Assembly: GCA_021771755.1 (NCBI GenBank)
Contig: JAETOL010000004.1
Span: 62,001 to 126,000 of the forward strand
Origin: Lachnospiraceae bacterium
Lineage (GTDB): Bacteria; Bacillota; Clostridia; Lachnospirales; Lachnospiraceae
DNA: 64,000 nucleotides
Direction: 5' to 3'
Shown: one piece after another, positions 53,058 to 60,686 of the stretch
Layout of the letters: every line of letters starts with the position of its first letter
How positions within the stretch are numbered: the first letter of the stretch is position 1
Position numbers and translations under genes: made by a program
The notes under the pieces: generated by a model
Told to the model about the DNA's origin: nothing
Databases searched by the model: none
The model's input: only the letters and a program-made list of their open reading frames with translations

Positions 53058-54041
53058 TCAGTCTTTTACTTTATCTGCCTGCATAAATACAGCGATGATG
53101 ATCAGGAAACCTTTTACCACAAGCTGGAGGTTAGAATTGACACCTTTCAGTCCTAACACATTATCCAGCATACCAAGGATCAAAGCACCGATCAGAGTTC
53201 CGATCATGGTTCCTTTTCCACCTGCAAGACTGGTTCCGCCAATTGCACAGGCTGCAACTGCATTCAGCTCATATCCCTGGCCTTCATTCGGACCGCCCTG
53301 GCTGATCTGAGCTGCATGGATCATAGCTGCAACAGAGGCCAGCATCGAACAGATCATAAATGCATAAATTTTGATCCGGTCAACCTTGATACCGGAAAGG
53401 TATGCTGCCTGACGGTTTCCACCAATGGCATATACCTGACGTCCAAATCTTGTTTTACTCAGAATGATCTGGAAAATAATAAGCAGTACGATAAAAATAA
53501 TAGCCGGTACCGGAACTACACCTCCAATACGCATCTGAAGAACCTCAAAGGCCGGCGGAGCCATTCCTTTTCCTTCTCCGTATGCCAGAGGAATACCGAT
53601 ACCATTTGCCCAGAATCTGGCAAGTCCACGGGCAATGTTCATAGATGCCAGAGTTACGATAAACGCCTGAAGGTGAAGCTTGGTAATGCAAAGACCATTG
53701 AAAAGTCCAAAAAGTCCGCCAATCACAAGGCTTGTCAATACAGCCGGTATAAAACCAAATCCACTCATGACCATCAGGTAGGCACACCCTGTAGAAATAA
53801 GACCTACAACAGAACCTACAGAAAGGTCGATATCGCCCAGGATCAGGATCAGAGTCATACCAATGGCGATAATACCGTTCTCCGATACTGCACGAAGCAC
53901 ATTCATCAGGTTTCGGATATCAAGAAAGTTATTTCTTCCATCCTTTACACAGATCGTAGAAGCTACCACAAAAATGATCACCAATGCGATCACGCTCTGC
54001 ATCTGTTTCAGCACAGCCTTTACTTTTGCTTTGTTTTCCAT
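53058..54041 (-). CDS. sugar ABC transporter permease (CUT2, RbsC/YtfT-like)
   Basis: 327 residues with eight to ten membrane segments. Family motifs are NGIIAIGMTLILILGDIDLSVGSVVGL, LNAVAACAIGGTSLAGGKGTMIGTLIGALILG and LKGVNSNLQLVVKGFLIIIAV. It forms the membrane pore with a dimer of itself. It lies between the ATPase and the binding-protein gene; GGAGGAAA precedes the ATG. The sugar cannot be named. Confidence 0.95.
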   Translation of the reverse strand: MENKAKVKAVLKQMQSVIALVIIFVVASTICVKDGRNNFLDIRNLMNVLRAVSENGIIAIGMTLILILGDIDLSVGSVVGLISTGCAYLMVMSGFGFIPAVLTSLVIGGLFGLFNGLCITKLHLQAFIVTLASMNIARGLARFWANGIGIPLAYGEGKGMAPPAFEVLQMRIGGVVPVPAIIFIVLLIIFQIILSKTRFGRQVYAIGGNRQAAYLSGIKVDRIKIYAFMICSMLASVAAMIHAAQISQGGPNEGQGYELNAVAACAIGGTSLAGGKGTMIGTLIGALILGMLDNVLGLKGVNSNLQLVVKGFLIIIAVFMQADKVKD

Positions 54042-54055
54042 TACATTTCCTCCCT

Positions 54056-55564
54056 CTATTTTGTTGCACTTTCAAGCAGTTTTTCCTGTGTGGCATCCTG
54101 CTGCAAAAATTCTCCTGTTAATTCACCTTCACAGAAAGTAACAATCCTGTCAGAAATGCCAATAACCTCAGGAAGTTCTGAAGATACTACAATAATAGCC
54201 ATCCCGTGTTTTGCCAGATTATTGATCAGCTGGTATATTTCTGCTTTTGCTCCTACATCGATTCCTCGGGTAGGTTCATCCAGCAGCAGGATCTTCGGCT
54301 CTGTCATCAGCCATTTTGCAAGAACAACTTTCTGCTGATTTCCTCCTGACAGAGAACTTGCCAGTGTCTTTGCACTTGGAGCCTTAACTCTCAGGGTATC
54401 CATCTGTTTCTTCCAGATGTTTTTTTCTTCAGATGTTTTCATAAAAAACATAGGGCTGAATTTTTTCAAAAGAGGAAGCGACATATTTTCGCCTATGGAT
54501 CTGGAAAGGACCAGACCTGTACCTTTTCTATCTTCTGTGGCAAAGGAAATGCCTTCTTTGATAGCGTCAGCGGGAGTTTTTATAGAAACCTCTTTTCCTT
54601 CTATATAAATATGGCCCTCCGTTTCTCCATGATGTACTCCGGCCAGACATTCAAAAAACTCCGACCGTCCGGCACCGGCAAGACCAGCAATGCCAAGTAC
54701 CTCTCCATGACGTACATAAAGAGAAATATTGTTTAAAGACCTGCGGAAGCTTCCTTCCGGAGGTGTATAACTGAGCCCCTTTACTTCCAGCGCAACTTCA
54801 CCTTTTTCGGTAGGATCTTTTGGATACTGTTCACTCATATCACGCCCTACCATCATTTTAATAATTTCATCCTTAGATGTTTCCGCTGCTCTGACTGTTC
54901 CAATATACTGCCCGTCACGCATAACCGTCAGTCTGTCTGCGATCTTAAATATCTCTTCCATTCGGTGGGTAATGTAAATAATGCCTTTTCCTTCACTTCG
55001 CAGTCTCCGGATAATAGCAAACAGCTTTTCTGCCTCTTTTTCACTGATGGCAGATGTCGGTTCATCCATGATGATGATTTCTGAATTCAGCGAAATCGCT
55101 TTCGCAATTTCCACCAGCTGCTGCTCTCCGATACGCAGATCTTTCAGTTTTTTTGCAGGATCTACCTTGACATCCAGCATTTCCAGATATTTTCTTGACT
55201 CTTGAATCATTCCTTTAAAATCCACTGCCGGCCCTGCCTTGGATTTCCATCTTCCAAGAAAAATATTTTCTGCCACGCTGAGTTCCGGTACAATCTGCAG
55301 TTCCTGATGAATCTTTGCGATTCCAAGCTTCTTTGCCGTAATCGGATCAGAAACATGCACCTTTTCACCCTTCAGATAAATCTCCCCTTCTGTAGGCTGA
55401 ATGGATCCGCTGAGAATATTCATAAGTGTGGATTTTCCTGCCCCGTTTTCGCCCATCAGAGCCAGGACTTCACCTGCATAGAGGTCCAGGGAAACGCCTT
55501 TCAGCGCCTGCACGCTTCCAAAGGTTTTACTAATATCTTTCATATCCAGTAATTTCTTTTCCAT
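54056..55564 (-). CDS. sugar ABC transporter ATPase (CUT2, RbsA/MglA-like)
   Basis: 502 residues with two ATPase halves, as in RbsA/MglA. First half: GENGAGKST (residues 36-44), LRIGEQQLVEIAKAI, IIMDEPTSA. Second half: LSGGNQQKVVLAKWL and ILLLDEPTRGID, with an altered A-loop region GLAGAGRSE, as is usual for the family. It is the first gene of the import operon; AGGAGGAA lies before the ATG. TATAAT at 55608-55603 could be the -10 of the operon; I found no convincing -35 or CRE box. Confidence 0.95.
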   Translation of the reverse strand: MEKKLLDMKDISKTFGSVQALKGVSLDLYAGEVLALMGENGAGKSTLMNILSGSIQPTEGEIYLKGEKVHVSDPITAKKLGIAKIHQELQIVPELSVAENIFLGRWKSKAGPAVDFKGMIQESRKYLEMLDVKVDPAKKLKDLRIGEQQLVEIAKAISLNSEIIIMDEPTSAISEKEAEKLFAIIRRLRSEGKGIIYITHRMEEIFKIADRLTVMRDGQYIGTVRAAETSKDEIIKMMVGRDMSEQYPKDPTEKGEVALEVKGLSYTPPEGSFRRSLNNISLYVRHGEVLGIAGLAGAGRSEFFECLAGVHHGETEGHIYIEGKEVSIKTPADAIKEGISFATEDRKGTGLVLSRSIGENMSLPLLKKFSPMFFMKTSEEKNIWKKQMDTLRVKAPSAKTLASSLSGGNQQKVVLAKWLMTEPKILLLDEPTRGIDVGAKAEIYQLINNLAKHGMAIIVVSSELPEVIGISDRIVTFCEGELTGEFLQQDATQEKLLESATK

Positions 55565-55757
55565 AGTTCCTCCTTTTCGTTCTCGTTATTTTCAATATAT
55601 ACATTATATACAAATATTTCTTCTGTGTATTTCTAAAAATCAGTGATTTTTTTATAATTTCTTTACTTTTTCCTCTGTCTGTTGTGCACTTTTTATAAGA
55701 TACAGCAAAGAAATATCCTGTACAGCTTATTTATACAGCCATACAGGATAAATGCTT

Positions 55758-56312
55758 TCAGTATCTTGGGCTTTTGGGACCTCTTTTCAGATACACATAT
55801 TTTATATAGTGAAGAAGTTTCTCTTCTCCATGGTCATTCAGAATCCTGAGAAGCGCCTCAAGTTCTTTTTTTGTCTGCGGATGAATAAACCAGAGTTCGT
55901 CCTTGCTTTTCAAAAAATATTCTAAAGGCTGGCTCTGTGTATAGGCGTCACCCAGGTAGTTTCTGGAAGCACTGATACGGTCCATCACCATCTCTGCTAC
56001 ATATTTTCTGGGCATCTGCGCCCCCATGATCACATGTTCCTTGTCCAGTGAATAATCCACCCAATGTTCAAAGTGATGCTTATTCCGTCCCTTATGATGA
56101 AGCCAGGAAGTAGAAACTCCTATATCTTCTCGTTCCGCATTATTAGGACTTCTTGTTCCCTGATAATATTTACATCCCACAAGAAATTCTGCAGGAGAAT
56201 ATTTAGACAGATCATGAAGAAGTCCCTGTTTATAAAGACCTATGCGAAAACAGTATTTCATGACCAGGATCTTATGTTTGGTTATCGTTTTGAAATGAAG
56301 CCAGGGATGCAC
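55758..56312 (-). CDS. DUF5662 protein
   Basis: 184 residues starting at a GTG with AGGAGG eight bases upstream, four bases after the stop of the GlgX-like gene. It has helices and several conserved His/Asp: GLLHDLSKYSPAEF (His-Asp pair) and SWLHHKGRNKHHFEHW, which look like a metal-binding arrangement reminiscent of HD-type folds. The family has no assigned role. Translation is likely coupled with the GlgX-like gene upstream. Confidence 0.75.
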   Translation of the reverse strand: MHPWLHFKTITKHKILVMKYCFRIGLYKQGLLHDLSKYSPAEFLVGCKYYQGTRSPNNAEREDIGVSTSWLHHKGRNKHHFEHWVDYSLDKEHVIMGAQMPRKYVAEMVMDRISASRNYLGDAYTQSQPLEYFLKSKDELWFIHPQTKKELEALLRILNDHGEEKLLHYIKYVYLKRGPKSPRY

Positions 56313-56315
56313 CGG

Positions 56316-58163
56316 TCACGCCTCCTTTTTACCGATCAGGACCACTATACTGCGGGGACTGATCCCAATATTTTTTTCATAGGTTTCATTGCTCTCATGG
56401 AAAAAGGCCTCTTCACCAGTCTCAGAAGTATCTGCGATCTTCTTCCAGCAAATTCCCTCCGGAAGATTAGGAAGCGCAATTGTACGATTCTCCCAATGGA
56501 AGTTATATCCCACGTAGATAAAATCATCTTCTGTTCCGTCTTCTTTTTCTGCATAAGCACCACAGTACATGATGCCCATAAGACGGCAGGTGTTTTCCTG
56601 ATTCAGATACCAGGCTCTTTCACCATGAAAGGACATATCCGGAAATCCTTTTGCCAGATAATCCACACCTTTCGGCTCATTTTCCATATGCAGTACCGGA
56701 TGTGCTTTTCGAAAAGCAACTGCAGCTTTTACAAATGAAAAAATCTTTGGATTTTTTCGCAGTGCCTTCCAATCTGTCCAGCCGGAAGGATTGTCCTGAC
56801 ACCATGCATTATTGTTCCCTTCCTGGGAATTGCAGAATTCGTCGCCTCCGTAGATCATAGGAGTTCCCTGACTGAAAAGAAGCATCAGAAAAGCATTTTT
56901 GATCTGCTGCTCCCGCATTCTCTTTATTGCCAGTTTTCTGGTCGGACCTTCAATCCCACAGTTCCAGGAATAATTATAATCACTGCCGTCCTGATTTCCC
57001 TCTCCGTTCGCTTCATTATGGCGGTAATTATATGCAACCGTATCATACAGGGTAAAACCATCCTGGCTTGCCATATAATTGATGTTTCCTCCAAAGGGAC
57101 GAACATGACGGATATGGTATTCTGCCGAAGGAATCATTCCCTCGTCACTTTTCAGATAACGGCGCATATCCTGCTGGAAACCACCCTGATATTCTGCAGT
57201 CATCCCATCGGTTTCCATATAATCCGGAACGGACTGAAAAAGTTTTTTCGTGCCGTAAAGAATATGATCTTTTGCAAGCAGTTCTACTGGAACGCCATCG
57301 CCTATAAAATGAAAACCATCTACATGATAATATGTTTTCCAAAACCATGCAGCCTGAAGAGCCATTAAGGGATTGGTTCCTCCTGGGAAATAAAATTCCA
57401 TGATGCACTGGATCCCTGCTTTGTGCATGGCCTTTATCATATCGCGAAATTCTTTTTCCGGTTCTTTTGTGGCGCAGTAGGATCTTTTTGGAGCAAAATA
57501 CCAGCCTCCCTGATATCCCCAGTAATTTACTTTTCCTTCGCTGCGTTTTTCCGTGATCAGTCCGTCTCCGCGGGTTCCGGAAGCCACTTCCTGAAACTCG
57601 TATGCAGGCATCAGTTCCACTGCATTGATCCCCAGTTCCTGCCAATAGGGAATCATTTCTTTTAATCCTGCAAACGTACCTCTCATCTTCTGAGGAAGTT
57701 TCTGCTGTTTCGTATACCCTCGTACATGAATCTTATAAAGAATCATTTCATGATAAGGAATTTCCGGAGATACCTCTCCCTCCCAGTCATATTCTTTTTC
57801 TGGAAGGAACGTACATCGCACACTGTTTTCATCTTCATTGCCGGAAGGAACACCAAACCGCTCCCGGCCACAAATTCCATGGGCATAGGGATCCTGCACG
57901 ATTTTTCCATCCACACGAAAATTATATTCATATTTTTCTGTATCCAATCCAGAAACAAGAAGGGTACATACTTTTCCTGTCCGGTTTTTCTCAGTAAACG
58001 GAATCTCTTTTCGTGGATGAGAGGAGCCTTTTCGATAAAGTACAAGAGAAGCGTCTGATCCGCAGGGGATTTCCGCTGCGAAATTCAACCCTTCTGCATT
58101 TTTATTGGCGCCTAGTATCACCGGATTCCCATTTCGGACAAATAATCCGCTCTGTTTTTCCAT
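56316..58163 (-). CDS. GlgX/pullulanase-like GH13 protein with lost catalytic residues
   Basis: 615 residues: a CBM48-type N-terminus (about 1-125), a GH13 barrel (135-500) and a C-terminal beta domain. It resembles GlgX overall (ILYKIHVRGYTK, HNEANGEGNQDG, QGTPMIYGGDEFCNSQEGNNNAWCQDN). However, the four catalytic regions are changed. Region I (DVVYNHT) reads IMEFYFPGG (254-262). In region II the nucleophile place of GFRFD is Ile287 (GFHFI). In region III the acid Glu is Lys298 (LLAKDH), after a deletion of some 40-50 residues. In region IV the HD pair is QD (367-368). I infer a non-hydrolytic glucan-binding protein. The reading frame itself is intact. Confidence 0.82.
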   Translation of the reverse strand: MEKQSGLFVRNGNPVILGANKNAEGLNFAAEIPCGSDASLVLYRKGSSHPRKEIPFTEKNRTGKVCTLLVSGLDTEKYEYNFRVDGKIVQDPYAHGICGRERFGVPSGNEDENSVRCTFLPEKEYDWEGEVSPEIPYHEMILYKIHVRGYTKQQKLPQKMRGTFAGLKEMIPYWQELGINAVELMPAYEFQEVASGTRGDGLITEKRSEGKVNYWGYQGGWYFAPKRSYCATKEPEKEFRDMIKAMHKAGIQCIMEFYFPGGTNPLMALQAAWFWKTYYHVDGFHFIGDGVPVELLAKDHILYGTKKLFQSVPDYMETDGMTAEYQGGFQQDMRRYLKSDEGMIPSAEYHIRHVRPFGGNINYMASQDGFTLYDTVAYNYRHNEANGEGNQDGSDYNYSWNCGIEGPTRKLAIKRMREQQIKNAFLMLLFSQGTPMIYGGDEFCNSQEGNNNAWCQDNPSGWTDWKALRKNPKIFSFVKAAVAFRKAHPVLHMENEPKGVDYLAKGFPDMSFHGERAWYLNQENTCRLMGIMYCGAYAEKEDGTEDDFIYVGYNFHWENRTIALPNLPEGICWKKIADTSETGEEAFFHESNETYEKNIGISPRSIVVLIGKKEA

Positions 58164-58230
58164 GATCTGTTCTCCTTTTTGTGGTTTCGTTCTGAACCGT
58201 ACATTTTCTGTCCTTTGATTTTTCCTCTTT

Positions 58231-58986
58231 TCAGGGCTTAAGCTCCAGCTCTACCGGACAGTGGTCAGAGCCAAAAATTTCTGTATGGATTTTAGCATCT
58301 GCCAGTCTGCCCTTTAATTCCGGAGAGGTGATGAAATAATCAATTCTCCATCCGGCATTTTTTTCTCTTGCCTTAAATCGATATGACCACCAGGAATAAA
58401 TGCCTTCCTGATCCGGATAAAAATAGCGGAAAGTATCAATAAATCCACTTTCCAAAACCTTTGTAAAGCATGCTCTCTCTTCATCTGTAAATCCTGCATT
58501 TTTTCGATTTGTCTTAGGATTTTTCAGATCAATTTCCTGATGTGCTACGTTCAGGTCCCCACAGCAGATTACCGGTCTTTTTTCCTGAAGTTTCAGAAGA
58601 TAGGCAAGGAAATCCCGTTCCCATTCCATCCGATATTCCAGACGTCTCAATTCGCTCTGTGAATTTGGCGTATATACTGTCACCAGATAGAAATCCTCAA
58701 ATTCCAAAGTGATCACACGACCTTCCTTATCGTGTTCCGGGATTCCAATTCCATAAGAAACAGAAAGAGGTTCCTGTTTGGAAAATACTGCAGTGCCGGA
58801 ATATCCCTTGCGATTTGCATAATTCCAGTACTGATGATAGCCGGGAAGTTCTAGCTTGACCTGGTTTTCCTGACATTTTGTTTCCTGGAGGCAAAAGATA
58901 TCTGCGTCCAGTTTATGAAAATTCTCTTCAAAGCCTTTGGTAATGCAGGCTCTGATTCCATTTACATTCCATGAAATTAATTTCAA
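58231..58986 (-). CDS. xth: exodeoxyribonuclease III (AP endonuclease)
   Basis: 251 residues from a TTG at 58986, which has AGGAGG seven bases upstream and gives the usual start [12 protein letters not shown]. Catalytic motifs: LQETKC, Tyr in [20 protein letters not shown], and [11 protein letters not shown] at the end. It cuts at abasic sites and trims 3' ends in base-excision repair. The longer frame from 59055 has no ribosome site and lies in AT-rich sequence. Monocistronic as far as seen. Confidence 0.95.
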   Translation of the reverse strand: MKLISWNVNGIRACITKGFEENFHKLDADIFCLQETKCQENQVKLELPGYHQYWNYANRKGYSGTAVFSKQEPLSVSYGIGIPEHDKEGRVITLEFEDFYLVTVYTPNSQSELRRLEYRMEWERDFLAYLLKLQEKRPVICCGDLNVAHQEIDLKNPKTNRKNAGFTDEERACFTKVLESGFIDTFRYFYPDQEGIYSWWSYRFKAREKNAGWRIDYFITSPELKGRLADAKIHTEIFGSDHCPVELELKP

Positions 58987-59145
58987 TTTTTTCCTCCTGA
59001 TGAGTTTTTTTATCATACTGTAGTTACAGTATACCATATTTGATCTATGATTCAAAACATGTTTTATGATAAGAATGATATTTATTTACTATTCTTACTG
59101 TTTCCGTCATCCACAACACCATTTATTTTTATAAAAAGAAATCAT

Positions 59146-59174
59146 TTTACAAGAATCTCTTTATCTGATAGAAT
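59146..59174 (+). promoter_or_regulatory. promoter of the DUF1292 gene
   Basis: TTTACA (59146-59151), a 17-base spacer and TAGAAT (59169-59174), 57 bases before the ATG. Confidence 0.65.
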
Positions 59175-59230
59175 ATAGAGTACAGTCTGGCAAAATATCC
59201 GGACAAATACGTTAAAGCGAGGAAAACACT

Positions 59231-59626
59231 ATGAGTGAAGAAATCAAAAGTGCAGGCTGCAGTGCCAGTGACTGTTCATCCTGCTGTGAAAGCTGCGGTT
59301 CAGGACAGAAACAGATCCCCAATACTATTTCTCTTACACTGGATGATAACACAGAAGTAGAATGTGCCATTCTGACCATCTATCCTGTAGAAGAAAAAGA
59401 GTATATTGCCCTTCTTCCCCTGGACGAAAACGGCCAGAATCAGGACGGAGAAGTTTATCTTTATGTATTCTCCCGTACAGAAGAGGGAGATCCTATGCTT
59501 GCAAACATTGAAAGCGACGAGGAATATGCAAAGGCAGCAGAAGCCTTTAACACCATTCTCGAAAATGCACGTAAGGCAGAAGCACACGGAGAATATACAG
59601 AAGAAAAAGGAGAGTCTCTGGAATAA
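59231..59626 (+). CDS. DUF1292 protein with Cys-rich N-terminus
   Basis: 131 residues. The first 25 contain five cysteines (10, 15, 18, 19 and 22: CSASDCSSCCESCGSG). DUF1292 follows (about 30-110: SLTLDDNTEVECAILTIYPVEEKEYIALLPLD, then YVFSRTEEGDP). The family (YrzB-like) is acidic, small and without known activity. Most members lack this Cys cluster. The gene has its own promoter and terminator and is convergent with dut. The cysteines could bind a metal. Confidence 0.85.
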   Translation: MSEEIKSAGCSASDCSSCCESCGSGQKQIPNTISLTLDDNTEVECAILTIYPVEEKEYIALLPLDENGQNQDGEVYLYVFSRTEEGDPMLANIESDEEYAKAAEAFNTILENARKAEAHGEYTEEKGESLE

Positions 59627-59646
59627 TTCCAGGCTCTCCTTTTTTC
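59607..59646 (+). terminator. terminator of the DUF1292 gene
   Basis: AGGAGAG..CTGGAA / TTCCAG..CTCTCCT stem followed by TTTTTTC; its left arm lies within the end of the coding region. Confidence 0.88.
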
Positions 59647-59652
59647 ATTGAC

Positions 59653-60168
59653 TTATTTGTTTGTAGTACTTCCAAATCCTCCATTACGGACACCGGAAGC
59701 ATCGTCATCTACCGTGATGCCATACTCTACAAAAATCCCCTGCATAAAGCCGGTTCCTTTTGCCAGTTCCACTGTTTTCCCTTCTCTTCCGTCATTTGTC
59801 AGCTTTGCAAACATATGGCCTTCATTGTCAGAATAAAAATAGTCACTGTCAATGATTCCAACTGTATTGTTCAGCTGCAGACGATATTTAAAGCCCAGAC
59901 CACTTCTCGGGTAGCATTTCAGCACCCACTCCTGATCCATCTCTACACGGATACCTGTCGGGATCTTAATGCTTTCTCCCGGTGCAATGGAAAAATCCAC
60001 CGGAGAATAAAAATCATAACCGGCGCTTCCTGCAGTCGCTCTTTTCGGAAGGGCAATCTCTCTATAAATTTGTCTTATTTCTTCATCGGAAGCTTCCGGA
60101 AAGTTCTCTTTCCAGTCTTCCAGAAAACGCGCTTCACTTACTTTATGAAATTTTGCAATTCTCTTCAT
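59653..60168 (-). CDS. dut: deoxyuridine 5'-triphosphate nucleotidohydrolase
   Basis: 171 residues. The trimeric dUTPase motifs are in order: AGSAGYDFYSPVD, PRSGLGFKYRL, NTVGIIDSDYF, KGTGFMQGIFVEYG and RNGGFGSTTNK. An extra N-terminal helix region of about 30 residues (FHKVSEARFLEDWKENF) and a short insert DYFYSDNEGHMF are seen. It makes dUMP and keeps uracil out of DNA. It follows nrdG by 15 bases, giving a nucleotide-metabolism pair. Confidence 0.95.
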   Translation of the reverse strand: MKRIAKFHKVSEARFLEDWKENFPEASDEEIRQIYREIALPKRATAGSAGYDFYSPVDFSIAPGESIKIPTGIRVEMDQEWVLKCYPRSGLGFKYRLQLNNTVGIIDSDYFYSDNEGHMFAKLTNDGREGKTVELAKGTGFMQGIFVEYGITVDDDASGVRNGGFGSTTNK

Positions 60169-60183
60169 GCTGTTCTCCTGAAG

Positions 60184-60675
60184 TTATTCTGCATGGAGGA
60201 CGATTTTTCCCTGACGGAGGGTCTCCGGAACGTTGATCACCCGCTGATTGTCCGAACCCTTCCATTTCAGAGAAGGATCTCTGCGGTTTACAAGAAATTC
60301 TCCATCCACACACACATCAAGATAATGGATCACTTCTTCGTTCTGGATTTCTTCCCAAAGAGATCCTGTATAAAGCCAGATCGTCTTGTTTGGATATTTC
60401 TGGCGAATCTTTCTTGCAAGATCTGTAATACCAGTGATATTAGCCGGATGCAAAGGATCTCCACCGGAAAAAGTAATACCGCTTACATAATCTTTATCAA
60501 GCTCTGCAAAGATTTCATTGACCTCGGTCTCTGTAAAGGGAAGTCCCCCATTGGGGTCCCAGGTAATGGGATTCTGACATGATTTACAGCAGTGATTGCA
60601 TCCCGCTACCCAAAGGACCACCCGGAGTCCGTCTCCATTCAGCATATCATCTTTTGTTATATTATGATATCTCAT
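60184..60675 (-). CDS. nrdG: anaerobic ribonucleoside-triphosphate reductase activating protein
   Basis: 163 residues. The radical SAM cluster motif is CNHCCKSC (residues 26-33), with SGITFSGGDPLHPANI and WLYTGS. NrdG makes the glycyl radical of NrdD. The NrdD gene is not in the window, so the usual nrdD-nrdG pair is split here; the neighbours are pnp (12 bases upstream) and dut. The protein is soluble and of normal length. Confidence 0.95.
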   Translation of the reverse strand: MRYHNITKDDMLNGDGLRVVLWVAGCNHCCKSCQNPITWDPNGGLPFTETEVNEIFAELDKDYVSGITFSGGDPLHPANITGITDLARKIRQKYPNKTIWLYTGSLWEEIQNEEVIHYLDVCVDGEFLVNRRDPSLKWKGSDNQRVINVPETLRQGKIVLHAE

Positions 60676-60686
60676 AGTTTTTTCTC

